Below are positions 1-6,411 of a stretch of 6,902 nucleotides of DNA, piece by piece (the stretch's first letter is position 1; each line of letters opens with the position of its first letter). Location of the stretch: NCBI GenBank assembly GCA_006226265.1, contig SBHH01000284.1, forward strand, positions 1 through 6,902, read 5' to 3'. Below the pieces are notes generated by a model. The model saw nothing but the letters and a program-made list of their open reading frames with translations, was not told where the DNA came from and searched no databases. The stretch comes from Alphaproteobacteria bacterium. GTDB lineage: Bacteria; Pseudomonadota; Alphaproteobacteria; Sneathiellales; Sneathiellaceae. Both the position numbers and the translations under genes were made by a program.

Positions 1-49
1 CAAAAATTTTAATGATAAAACAGCCGGAACAAGAAAAGGGGAATGGCAG

Positions 50-892
50 ATGGTGACAGTGACGAAAATAGACGCCCCCTGCGGTGCCGTAATCGGCGAT
101 GTGGATCTTTCCGCTCCGCTGGGCGGAGAGGATCTCAAAACGATCCGCAGGGCCTGGATGGCGCATCATGTTCTGGTCTTCAGGAACCAAAAGCTCGAAA
201 ACGAGGATCTGGTCCGCTTTGCCGAATATATGGGCCCCATCGGCGACGATCCTTTCATCCGGCCGATCGACGGGCACGAGAAAATCGCGGCGATCCACCG
301 GCGCGCGGATGAAACGGGACGGATTTTTGCCGACAACTGGCATTCGGACTGGAGCTTCATGCCGGTGCCGCCCGCCGGCACCCTGCTGTATGGCATCGTC
401 ATTCCGCCGGAGGGCGGGGATACCTTTTTCTCCAACCAGCATCTTGCCCTTGAAAAAATGCCGGCGGAGATGCGAGCGCGGTTCGAGGATCGGGTCGCAG
501 TCCACTCCGCCAAAAAGGCCTATTCCCGGGACGGCGTTTATTCGAAGGCCCATTTCGGCGGCGCCATGCGCATCGCCGTTTCGGACGAGGCCAACAAGAT
601 CGAGCGGCACAATATTATCCGCGCGCATCCGGAAAGCGGTAAGGCGGGCATTTTCGGCGGCTCCTATGTGGTCGATCTGGAGGGGCTGGATCCGGCCGAG
701 GCGGACGCGATGATTGAGGAGCTGACCGCCTGGCAGGATCGTGAAGAGTTTGTCTACCGCCATAAATGGGAACCCGGCATGCTTGTGATATGGGATAACC
801 GGTCGGTCCTGCACCGGGCAAGTGGCGGCTATGAGGGGCATGAGCGGCGGCTGCATCGCCTGACCATCGCGGACAATCCGGCCTATTACTGA
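50..892 (+). CDS. TauD/TfdA family Fe(II)/2-oxoglutarate-dependent dioxygenase
   Basis: This 280-residue cytoplasmic enzyme belongs to the family that couples oxidative decarboxylation of 2-oxoglutarate to substrate hydroxylation, as in taurine or 2,4-D breakdown. The iron-binding facial triad is visible as H98-x-D100 (in NWHSDW) and H255 (in SVLHRA). Arginines at 266/267 and 270 (ERRLHRLTI) fit the 2-oxoglutarate carboxylate site. The spacing almost matches E. coli TauD (283 aa; H99, D101, H255). A middle HP motif (RAHPESGK, about 191-198) is also family-typical. I chose the ATG at 50 because AAAGGGGA at 35-42 sits 7 nt upstream; the overlapping ATG at 43 opens another, non-homologous frame. 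No tauABC-type transporter lies beside it, so the substrate is unknown: taurine, another sulfonate, an aryloxyalkanoate or a different acid are all possible. The family call is firm; a tauD name would be overreach. Confidence 0.93.
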   Translation: MVTVTKIDAPCGAVIGDVDLSAPLGGEDLKTIRRAWMAHHVLVFRNQKLENEDLVRFAEYMGPIGDDPFIRPIDGHEKIAAIHRRADETGRIFADNWHSDWSFMPVPPAGTLLYGIVIPPEGGDTFFSNQHLALEKMPAEMRARFEDRVAVHSAKKAYSRDGVYSKAHFGGAMRIAVSDEANKIERHNIIRAHPESGKAGIFGGSYVVDLEGLDPAEADAMIEELTAWQDREEFVYRHKWEPGMLVIWDNRSVLHRASGGYEGHERRLHRLTIADNPAYY

Positions 893-911
893 CGGCGGCG
901 CGGAACGGCGA

Positions 912-941
912 TTGATTTTTCCGGGCGGCAGGTATTATATT
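912..941 (+). promoter_or_regulatory. possible sigma70-type promoter for the SulP gene
   Basis: TTGATT (912-917) and TATATT (936-941) are separated by 18 nt in the 95-bp gap between the dioxygenase and the SulP gene. The overlapping TATTAT at 933-938 is an alternative -10 with a short 15-nt spacer. The local AT-rich patch stands out against GC-rich surroundings. It is pattern matching only; the two genes could equally be cotranscribed, as I see no hairpin followed by a T-run between them. Confidence 0.3.
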
Positions 942-987
942 ACCGCAGCGGGCCGTCCGGCCGCCGTTCCAGCAAAAGCTCTTTCTC

Positions 988-2253
988 ATGCGCCAGCCGA
1001 AAATTCTGACAACCCTTAAAACCTATAGCTGGCCGCTTTTTGCCGCCGACGTTATTGCCGGGGCGACGGTGGCCATGGTCGCCCTGCCGCTCAGCCTCGC
1101 TATTGCGATTGCCTCTGGCGCGGACCCCGCCAAGGGGATCGTGACGGCCATCGTCGCGGGATTCCTGATTTCGCTCCTCGGTGGAAGCCGGGTGCAGATC
1201 GGCGGGCCGACCGGCGCTTTCATCGTGGTGGTGTTCGGCGTGATCGCGAAGCATGGCTATGACGGGCTGGTCCTTGCGACCTTCATGGCGGGGATCATCC
1301 TGCTCATCGCCGGATATTTCCGCGCGGGCAACCTGATCGCCTTCGTGCCCGAGGCGGTGGTGAACGGTTTTACCATCGGCATCGGCATTATCATCGGGAC
1401 AAGCCAGCTCAAGGATTTTATGGGCCTTAGCCTGACGAAAGCGCCCGCCGGGTTCCTTGAAAACATCCCGGCCCTTTGGCAGGCGAGGGAGAGTTTCAGC
1501 CTCATAGCGGCGGGCATCGCGCTTTTCACCCTGATCCTGATCGTCGCGCTCCGCCGCCTTTTCCCACGCTTTCCGGGGCTGATCCTCGCCGTCGGGGCGG
1601 GCTCCGTCCTCGTTTTCGTGCTTTCGCTGCCGGTCGATACGCTCGGCTCGCGCTTCGGCGAGCTGCCGCGGGAATTGCCCTGGCCCGCGCTTCCGGACTT
1701 TTCGCTGTCCCGGATTATCGAACTCTTCCCCTCCGCGCTCATCATCGCCTTTCTGGCGGCGGTGGAATCTTTGCTCTCCGCCATGGTGGCCGACCGGATG
1801 ATCGAAGGCCATCACCGCCCCAATGCGGAATTGTCGGCGCAAGGGGTTGCCAATCTCGCCTCGGCGCTCTTTGGCGGGCTGCCCGCGACCGGCGCGATTG
1901 CGCGGACGGCGACGAATATCAAGGCGGGCGGGAAGACGCCCGTTGCCGGGATCGTCCATGCCCTCGTCATCATGCTGGTCATGCTCCTTGCCGCGCCGCT
2001 CGCAAGTTACCTTGCCATGCCCGCGCTCGCGGCGCTGCTGATCTTTACGGCTTGGAATATGACCGAACCGCATAAATGGAGGAGCTATCTCAAGGGGCGG
2101 AAAAGCGATCTGCTGCTCCTTCTGCTCACGCTGGTCCTGACCGTCGTGGTCGATCTTACCGTCGCCATCGGCGTCGGCGTCTCGGTCGGCCTCGCGCTCC
2201 GCCTTTCCCGCCGGAAAAGCGTGACAAGCGACTGGTCCCCGCCCGAAAGGTGA
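988..2253 (+). CDS. SulP (SLC26) family inorganic anion transporter, no STAS domain
   Basis: This 421-residue inner-membrane carrier belongs to the SulP/SLC26 family, whose members move sulfate, bicarbonate or dicarboxylates. Hydrophobic helices run from about residue 15 to 405. Family hallmarks are the N-terminal core with its GGPTGAF motif (72-78), FVPEAVVNGFTIGIG (119-133), the AAVESLLSAMVADR helix with conserved E260, and the FGGLPATGAIARTATNIKAG loop (295-314). The protein stops 10-15 residues after the last helix, where most relatives (about 500-570 aa) continue into a cytoplasmic STAS domain. No STAS-like sequence follows in any frame before ndk, so this looks like a naturally STAS-less form and not a frameshift. 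ATG 988 is the only ATG, GTG or TTG in this frame after the stop at 913-915; its ribosome site is weak (AGCAAAAG). Substrate cannot be read from sequence. The dioxygenase 95 bp upstream hints at sulfur use, but only weakly. Confidence 0.93.
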   Translation: MRQPKILTTLKTYSWPLFAADVIAGATVAMVALPLSLAIAIASGADPAKGIVTAIVAGFLISLLGGSRVQIGGPTGAFIVVVFGVIAKHGYDGLVLATFMAGIILLIAGYFRAGNLIAFVPEAVVNGFTIGIGIIIGTSQLKDFMGLSLTKAPAGFLENIPALWQARESFSLIAAGIALFTLILIVALRRLFPRFPGLILAVGAGSVLVFVLSLPVDTLGSRFGELPRELPWPALPDFSLSRIIELFPSALIIAFLAAVESLLSAMVADRMIEGHHRPNAELSAQGVANLASALFGGLPATGAIARTATNIKAGGKTPVAGIVHALVIMLVMLLAAPLASYLAMPALAALLIFTAWNMTEPHKWRSYLKGRKSDLLLLLLTLVLTVVVDLTVAIGVGVSVGLALRLSRRKSVTSDWSPPER

Positions 2254-2292
2254 TCTTCAAGCCCTGCAATTGTCCGAAAACCATCAATTGGG

Positions 2293-2321
2293 TTGCCGAA
2301 GCGGGGGTTCGACGATATAAG
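2293..2321 (+). promoter_or_regulatory. possible promoter for ndk
   Basis: TTGCCG (2293-2298) and TATAAG (2316-2321) have the ideal 17-nt spacing and lie 43 nt before the ndk start, in the 111-bp gap after the SulP gene. Transcription would begin near 2328. The -35 matches consensus only in its TTG core, so the call is tentative, but an own promoter for this housekeeping gene is reasonable. Confidence 0.4.
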
Positions 2322-2364
2322 GCCCCAAAGATTGTTTTATCCCCTAACGAATGCGAGTGGATCA

Positions 2365-2787
2365 ATGGCTCTTCAACGTACTTTTTCGATTATCAAACCG
2401 GACGCAACGCGCCGCAACCTGACCGGCAAGATCAATGCCATGCTGGAAGAGGCCGGGCTTCGCATCGTCGCGCAGAAGCGCATCCAGATGACCCGCGCGA
2501 ATGCCGAAAGCTTCTATGCCGTGCATAAGGAACGCCCCTTCTTCGGCGAGCTGGTTGACTTCATGATCTCCGGCCCCGTCGTCGTGCAGGTTCTGGAAGG
2601 CGAAAATGCCGTCCTCAAGAACCGCGAAGTGATGGGCGCGACCAACCCGAAGGATGCCGATGAAGGCACGATCCGCAAGACCTTCGCCGAAAGCATCGAA
2701 GCCAACTCCGTTCATGGCTCCGACAGCGAGGAAAATGCCGCGATCGAAATCGCCTATTTCTTCTCCGGCTCTGAAATCGTCGGCTGA
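2365..2787 (+). CDS. ndk: nucleoside diphosphate kinase
   Basis: This 140-residue cytoplasmic enzyme transfers the gamma-phosphate of ATP to nucleoside diphosphates by a phosphohistidine ping-pong mechanism, balancing NTP and dNTP pools. The active-site signature NSVHGSDS contains the phosphorylated H117. The nucleotide-binding residues K11 (KPDA), R87, T93, R104 and N114 all fall at the same numbers as in E. coli Ndk, and the length is normal. The frame is open from 2293, but the ATG at 2365 gives the canonical start [21 protein letters not shown] at 2355-2361 is a weak, close ribosome site. The gene is followed directly by a strong terminator, so it is probably monocistronic or the last gene of its unit. 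The identification is essentially certain. Confidence 0.98.
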   Translation: MALQRTFSIIKPDATRRNLTGKINAMLEEAGLRIVAQKRIQMTRANAESFYAVHKERPFFGELVDFMISGPVVVQVLEGENAVLKNREVMGATNPKDADEGTIRKTFAESIEANSVHGSDSEENAAIEIAYFFSGSEIVG

Positions 2788-2806
2788 GGCAAAGCTCCAT
2801 AAATGC

Positions 2807-2838
2807 AAAAAGGCCCGCGTCAATGCGGGCCTTTTTTT
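2807..2838 (+). terminator. bidirectional intrinsic terminator between ndk and bactofilin
   Basis: A 7-bp perfect GC stem, GGCCCGC (2812-2818) with GCGGGCC (2825-2831), encloses a 6-nt loop (GTCAAT). Seven T follow at 2832-2838 for the + strand; five A precede at 2807-2811 and give a T-tract for the - strand. The A and T tracts can also pair and lengthen the stem. It starts 20 nt after the ndk stop and lies 20 nt beyond the bactofilin stop, so it can end both convergent transcripts. Confidence 0.92.
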
Positions 2839-2857
2839 GTTTCAATGCGCGGGCGGG

Positions 2858-3295
2858 TTACTTCTCGCCGCTCGCCGCCGTCTCGGATTTTTCAAGGAAG
2901 GTGACGGTGTCCTTTTGCCCGCGCGGGTTTTCGCTGTGCTTCAAGTGGCCGTCGATTTTTGCGCCGGGCTCGATACTCAAGGACGCATGGAGGATATCGC
3001 CCTTGATGACGGCGCTGGCGGTGAGGATAATTTCCTCGCCTTTCAAGGCCCCGGTGACCGTGCCCCGGATGGTCATCTCTTTCGCCTCGATATCGCCGGT
3101 GATGACGGCGGCGGCGCCCGCCGAGAGCGTGCCTGCCGAAATATTGCCGTTCACTTCGCCATCGATCTGTATTTCCCCTTCGGAATAGAGATCGCCCTCG
3201 ATTTTCAGGCTCTCGCTGATGATGGAGGGGATGTTGGTGTTCCGCGCCGGTTTCGGGGCGCTGGCGGTGTCGCTCTTGCGGTTATTCGAAAACAT
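2858..3295 (-). CDS. bactofilin (polymer-forming cytoskeletal protein)
   Basis: This 145-residue protein of the bactofilin family (PF04519) should assemble without nucleotide into filaments in the cytoplasm or at the inner membrane. The core from about residue 25 to 120 shows the short repeated pattern of the right-handed beta-helix: G every few residues alternating with hydrophobics (KIEGDLYSEGEIQIDGEVNG, then TGDIEAKEMTIRGTV, VIKGDILHASLSIEPGAKIDG). It is flanked by polar, probably disordered tails: a Lys/Arg/Ala/Pro-rich N-terminus and a charged C-terminus. The frame is open much further upstream, but that stretch overlaps the peptidase gene. The ATG at 3295 is supported by a GAGG ribosome site (complement of 3302-3305) with 6-nt spacing and by the typical MFSNN-type start. 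Only 11 bp separate it from the upstream peptidase, so the two are almost certainly cotranscribed. The family is confident; which morphological process it serves is not visible. Confidence 0.93.
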   Translation of the reverse strand: MFSNNRKSDTASAPKPARNTNIPSIISESLKIEGDLYSEGEIQIDGEVNGNISAGTLSAGAAAVITGDIEAKEMTIRGTVTGALKGEEIILTASAVIKGDILHASLSIEPGAKIDGHLKHSENPRGQKDTVTFLEKSETAASGEK

Positions 3296-3306
3296 GGAAT
3301 GCCTCG

Positions 3307-4734
3307 CTACTCGCTGGATGCTTTTTCGATGGTCGGGCTCGCCTTGAAGGCATATTTTCCGGCCCGGATGAAGTTGAGCGGATCCTGCCGCTCGCCCTCG
3401 AACAGAACCTCGTAATGGACATGGCGGCCGGTGCTGCGCCCGGTCGAGCCCATGATGGCGATCTTGTCGCGGAAGGCGACCTTCTGGCCCTTCTTGACCA
3501 GGATTTTCTTCAAATGTCCGTAGCGCGTGACCAGCCCCTGGCCATGGTCGATGGCAACCATATTGCCGTAGGCGCCGTTCCGCCCCGCAAATTTGACGAC
3601 GCCGGGCGCGGTTGCAAGGATGGGGGAATTCATCGGTCCCGAAATATCGACGCCGGGATGGTAGGCGGTGCGCTTGGTGATCGGATCGCGCCTTTTCCCG
3701 TAGGTCGAGGTGACATAGCCGACATCGACGGGACGGGCGAGGGGGATATGCTTGAGCAGGCTCTGCAGGGATTCCCACTGGGTGAGACTGAGTTCCAGCT
3801 TCTGCGCCTGGGCGTAATAGTCCTGTTCGGTCTCCAGTAGCGGCCGGTCGGGCCGGAGCGCCATCAGCGGGCCGCCCTGTCCATCGGTTGCCTCGCGTCC
3901 CAGCAGCTTGTCCGGGTCGAGGCCGGTCAGGACAATGATCTCGCGCAACGCCATCACGCTTGCACTGGTCCGGTCATGGATACGGCCGATCAGGTCTTTG
4001 TTCTCGGTCGCGATGCGGGTGATGCGGCTTTCAAGATCGCTGACTTCCGCGCCGAGGCGCTCAGCGCTCTCGCGGGAGGAGTCGCGGTCGGCCTTCAGAC
4101 TGGCCAGCGTCTCGCGCGCCGATTTCAGGTCGTCATAGATGCGATCCTTGCTCGCCGCATAGAGATTGAGCAGGCTCTGGGCGGAGGTGAGCCGCCGCGC
4201 CGTCTGCTGTCGGGCGATCTCCGCCTCGTCGCGGGCGCGGGCCGTCTGGAACAGCGCCTTGTTGGTCTGCATCACTTCCAGTTCCAGTTGCTCGCGGGCG
4301 GCGCTGGCACTCGCCAGCTGCTCACCGAGGGCGCGGATGCGGGCCTCGTCGCCCTTGCCGCCGGATTTCGCGCTTTTCTTCAGATCCTTCGCAAAGGCCG
4401 CGCGGTCGGCGAGAATGTCCTCAAGGCGGGCATATTGCTTGTCGAGTTCGCTCCGGGTGGCGGCAAGTTCGCGCGCGGCAATCCTGTATTCGCTGGCCGT
4501 GCCATCGTATTTCGCCTGAAGGGTCGCGAGCTCTGCCGACCGCAGCGCCTTTTCATGCTGAGCAAGGGGACTGCTGACGGCAAAATAGCCGAATAACCCG
4601 GCGAATGTCAGCAGGGCCGCAGCGGAGGTCATCTGGACGCTGCGCCCGAGATGAAGGCAGGACATTTTCCCGCCTGAACGGATGATGATCTGCCTGTCGA
4701 TGAACAGCCTGTCGAGAAGGGCCTTCAGCCGCAT
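3307..4734 (-). CDS. membrane-anchored M23 family peptidoglycan endopeptidase with coiled coil
   Basis: From the chosen ATG this is a 475-residue LytM/M23-type zinc peptidase that should cleave peptide crosslinks in periplasmic peptidoglycan. In order: a basic cytoplasmic tail of about 35 residues (RLFIDRQIIIRSGG), one transmembrane helix (about 36-55), a long Ala/Glu/Arg/Leu-rich coiled coil (about 62-257), a linker, and the C-terminal M23 domain (about 345-460). The catalytic set is complete: H359-x3-D363 (HPGVD), H407 (RYGHL), H438-x-H440 (HVH). Zinc ligands are expected to be H359, D363 and H440. ATG 4734 is preferred over a GTG at 4773, as AGGA (complement of 4741-4744) lies 6 nt upstream and homologous sequence begins near LLDRLF. 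The intact active site argues for a real hydrolase and not an EnvC-like activator. The bactofilin 11 bp downstream suggests that the cytoplasmic tail docks onto the polymer, as described for the Hyphomonas BacA-LmdC pair. Confidence 0.93.
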   Translation of the reverse strand: MRLKALLDRLFIDRQIIIRSGGKMSCLHLGRSVQMTSAAALLTFAGLFGYFAVSSPLAQHEKALRSAELATLQAKYDGTASEYRIAARELAATRSELDKQYARLEDILADRAAFAKDLKKSAKSGGKGDEARIRALGEQLASASAAREQLELEVMQTNKALFQTARARDEAEIARQQTARRLTSAQSLLNLYAASKDRIYDDLKSARETLASLKADRDSSRESAERLGAEVSDLESRITRIATENKDLIGRIHDRTSASVMALREIIVLTGLDPDKLLGREATDGQGGPLMALRPDRPLLETEQDYYAQAQKLELSLTQWESLQSLLKHIPLARPVDVGYVTSTYGKRRDPITKRTAYHPGVDISGPMNSPILATAPGVVKFAGRNGAYGNMVAIDHGQGLVTRYGHLKKILVKKGQKVAFRDKIAIMGSTGRSTGRHVHYEVLFEGERQDPLNFIRAGKYAFKASPTIEKASSE

Positions 4735-4788
4735 GAAAAATCCTGCCGTGGTTTCGTAGCTTTTCGGGGTCACGCCCGGAAGCTAGCT

Positions 4789-4817
4789 AATAGACCTGAT
4801 TTTTCTGTTAACATCAA
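4789..4817 (-). promoter_or_regulatory. possible promoter of the peptidase-bactofilin operon
   Basis: Read on the - strand, TTGATG (complement of 4812-4817) and TCTATT (complement of 4789-4794) are separated by exactly 17 nt in the 98-bp gap after the DUF455 gene. The gap is AT-rich compared with the flanking genes and also contains the palindromes GTTAAC and AGCTAGCT. This supports a transcription unit separate from the peroxiredoxin/DUF455 pair, but read-through cannot be excluded because no clear terminator follows DUF455. Confidence 0.4.
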
Positions 4818-4832
4818 CTGCCGGGAGGGCAC

Positions 4833-5666
4833 TTAAAATTTTCCGTTTTTTGTCTGCTTTTGAAAGGGCTTAGCGGCCAGCGGCTGATAAAATTGCGGGG
4901 GCAGCCCGGCGCTCTCCCGCGCTTCCTCGTTAAATGGAGGTTTTAAAAGGCCTTTGAAGTTTTTCCGGACCAGAGCCTGCCATGTTAGCCGCGCATCCAG
5001 ATGATTGCGTTCGCAAATGAAGCGGAACCAGCGCCCGCCCGTGGCGACATGACCGATCTCTTCCTTTAAGATAATTTTAAGCACGCCGGCGCTTTTGTCG
5101 TCGCCTATTTTCGCGAATCGCTCGATCATCGCGGGCGTCACGTCAAGCCCGCGCGCCTCCAGTACCATCGGCACGATGGCGAGCCTCGCCGCCAGGTCAT
5201 TCCGGGTTTCGTATGCGGCCTCCCATAGTCCGTCATGAGCCGGAAAATCGCCGTAAGCAAAGCCGAGGTCCGCCAGCCGGTCGGCCAGCAGGGTGAAATG
5301 CTTCGCCTCCTCATCGCCGATCTTCACCCAGTCCTCATAAAAGTCGCGGGGGAGATTATGAGAGGTAAAGCGCGCGACCATGTCCCAGGCGAGATCGATG
5401 GCGTTAAGCTCGATATGCAGGACCGCATGAAGAAGCGCCGCGCGCGCCGTGGGCGTGCCGCCGCGCCGCCGTGGCATCTTTGCGGGATGGAGAAGTTCGG
5501 GCTGGCCGGGGCGTCCGGGCCGGTCCGGCGGAGGGGCGTTACCGATTTCCATCGCCGGATCTTCACGAAATTCCACCGCCGCCGCGCGCGACAGCGCGGC
5601 TTTCTCCGTGGCCCCTGTCGTTTCAAGAATGCGGCAGGCCCGTTCGGTGAGTGTCATATCCGGCAT
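4833..5666 (-). CDS. DUF455 family ferritin-like protein
   Basis: This 277-residue soluble protein matches the DUF455 family, which has a ferritin-like four-helix-bundle fold and no settled function. Paired carboxylate/histidine motifs typical of a di-metal site are present: HIELNAIDLAWD (84-95, E86), GDEEAKHF (117-124, E120/H123), VLEARGLD (168-175, E170) and KEEIGHV (201-207, E203/H206). These are spaced like the helices of MiaE/rubrerythrin-type proteins, so di-iron or di-manganese binding is plausible but inferred. The N-terminal 80 residues are Pro/Arg-rich and variable. Two in-frame ATGs exist, at 5666 and 5657; neither has a good ribosome site, so the start may be three residues later. 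It lies 20 bp after the peroxiredoxin stop, so the two are likely cotranscribed. It could be an oxidase, a hydroxylase or a metal-handling protein. Confidence 0.88.
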   Translation of the reverse strand: MPDMTLTERACRILETTGATEKAALSRAAAVEFREDPAMEIGNAPPPDRPGRPGQPELLHPAKMPRRRGGTPTARAALLHAVLHIELNAIDLAWDMVARFTSHNLPRDFYEDWVKIGDEEAKHFTLLADRLADLGFAYGDFPAHDGLWEAAYETRNDLAARLAIVPMVLEARGLDVTPAMIERFAKIGDDKSAGVLKIILKEEIGHVATGGRWFRFICERNHLDARLTWQALVRKNFKGLLKPPFNEEARESAGLPPQFYQPLAAKPFQKQTKNGKF

Positions 5667-5686
5667 GTGCGGCGAGGGAACGCGTC

Positions 5687-6148
5687 TTAAAGCGCTTTCG
5701 CGGCTTCAAGAACGGCTTCCGCATGGCCCTTGACCTTCACTTTGCGCCAGATCTCCCGGATCTTGCCGCCGCCGTCGATAAGAAAGGTCGCCCGCTCGAT
5801 CCCCATATATTTCCGGCCGTACATGTTTTTTTCGACCCAGACGCCGAAAGCCTCGCAGGCCGCACCGTCCTCGTCGGCGGCAAGTATGACGGACAGGTCA
5901 TGTTTCTCGCGGAATTTCGCATGCTTGGCGAGGGTGTCCCTGGAGACGCCGATCACCGTGACGCCCGCCTTTTTGAAATCCGCCGCCATGGCAGTGAAAT
6001 CCTTTGCCTCGGTCGTGCAGCCGGGCGTGTCGTCCTTGGGGTAGAAATAGATCACGAAGGGCGCGCCCTGCAGGCTTTCAAGGCTGACATCCTTGCCACT
6101 GTCGGTCGGCAGGCTGAAGTCGGGGGCGGTCTCTCCTACGGCGGGCAT
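5687..6148 (-). CDS. bcp: thioredoxin-dependent peroxiredoxin, BCP/PrxQ type
   Basis: This 153-residue cytoplasmic thiol peroxidase reduces hydrogen peroxide and organic hydroperoxides. The peroxiredoxin fold starts at once (GETAPDFSLP). The catalytic motif YPKDDTPGCTTE carries the peroxidatic cysteine C44, with T41 and R119 (IERATFLID) completing the usual active site. Length is normal for BCP. The resolving cysteine that E. coli BCP has five residues after the first is absent (position 49 is K). The only other cysteine is C98 in GAACEAFG, matching a third cysteine of the E. coli protein, so this is a candidate 1-Cys type. The frame is open upstream to 6277, but ATG 6148 has AAGGAA at good spacing and gives the canonical N-terminus MPAVGETAPDF. 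The DUF455 gene follows after 20 bp. Confidence 0.95.
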   Translation of the reverse strand: MPAVGETAPDFSLPTDSGKDVSLESLQGAPFVIYFYPKDDTPGCTTEAKDFTAMAADFKKAGVTVIGVSRDTLAKHAKFREKHDLSVILAADEDGAACEAFGVWVEKNMYGRKYMGIERATFLIDGGGKIREIWRKVKVKGHAEAVLEAAKAL

Positions 6149-6184
6149 GGCTTGTTCCTTTCCATAAATCACAGGGCGTCTCAA

Positions 6185-6212
6185 TGAATATCCGGCATGT
6201 GAAACGGGGCAA
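6185..6212 (-). promoter_or_regulatory. possible promoter of the peroxiredoxin gene
   Basis: Read on the - strand, TTGCCC (complement of 6207-6212) and TATTCA (complement of 6185-6190) have a 16-nt spacer and lie 37 nt upstream of ATG 6148. The -35 hexamer overlaps the proximal arm of the 10-bp inverted repeat, which would suit control by a protein bound there. Both hexamers are imperfect, so the call is weak. Confidence 0.28.
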
Positions 6213-6272
6213 TTTGGCGGCGGCCCTGTCTTTCTCCGGGGTGAGGCGCCCGGCAAGGCGTGGCCAAATTGC
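6209..6272. repeat. 10-bp perfect inverted repeat with 44-nt spacer
   Basis: GCAATTTGGC (6209-6218) and GCCAAATTGC (6263-6272) are exact reverse complements, separated by 44 nt that are GC-rich and contain GGCGCC. The arms lie 61-124 nt upstream of the peroxiredoxin start. They could be paired operator half-sites or the base of a leader-RNA stem, if transcription starts further upstream than the candidate promoter. Confidence 0.7.
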
Positions 6273-6411
6273 ATCATCTCCGGCTATTTGGAAACTTTTG
6301 TACCGGAATGCGCGGATTTTTCAAGCCGTCCGTCTGCGAAGAAGCTTTTGAATTCATTTCAGGAACAGCGGCGGAGCCCAATTTTTGCACAACGCAGGGA
6401 AGAAATAGATG

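Noticed and set aside
940..2073. A 377-codon open frame on the - strand opposite the SulP gene
   Set aside because: Its translation is a highly charged Arg/Gly/Asp/His-rich string with no recognisable domain, and it mirrors the well-conserved SulP coding frame; it is a by-product of GC-rich codon use.
2293..2364. 24-residue N-terminal extension of ndk
   Set aside because: Ndk proteins start close to the [10 protein letters not shown] strand, and the active-site numbering matches E. coli exactly from ATG 2365; the extension overlaps the likely promoter.
2215..2364. Frameshifted remnant of a STAS domain after the SulP membrane domain
   Set aside because: Reading all three + strand frames through the gap gives no STAS-like sequence, and ndk begins only 111 bp after the SulP stop.
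3296..3778. N-terminal extension of the bactofilin frame upstream of 3295
   Set aside because: It overlaps the end of the M23 peptidase in another frame, is Arg/Pro-rich, and the ATG at 3295 has a good ribosome site and a family-like start.
6149..6277. 43-residue N-terminal extension of the peroxiredoxin
   Set aside because: The canonical peroxiredoxin start at ATG 6148 has a clear AAGGAA ribosome site; the extension is low-complexity and crosses the candidate promoter.
6362..6386. Possible EcfG-type general stress promoter (GGAAC at 6362-6366)
   Set aside because: The expected CGTT element 16-17 nt downstream is missing.
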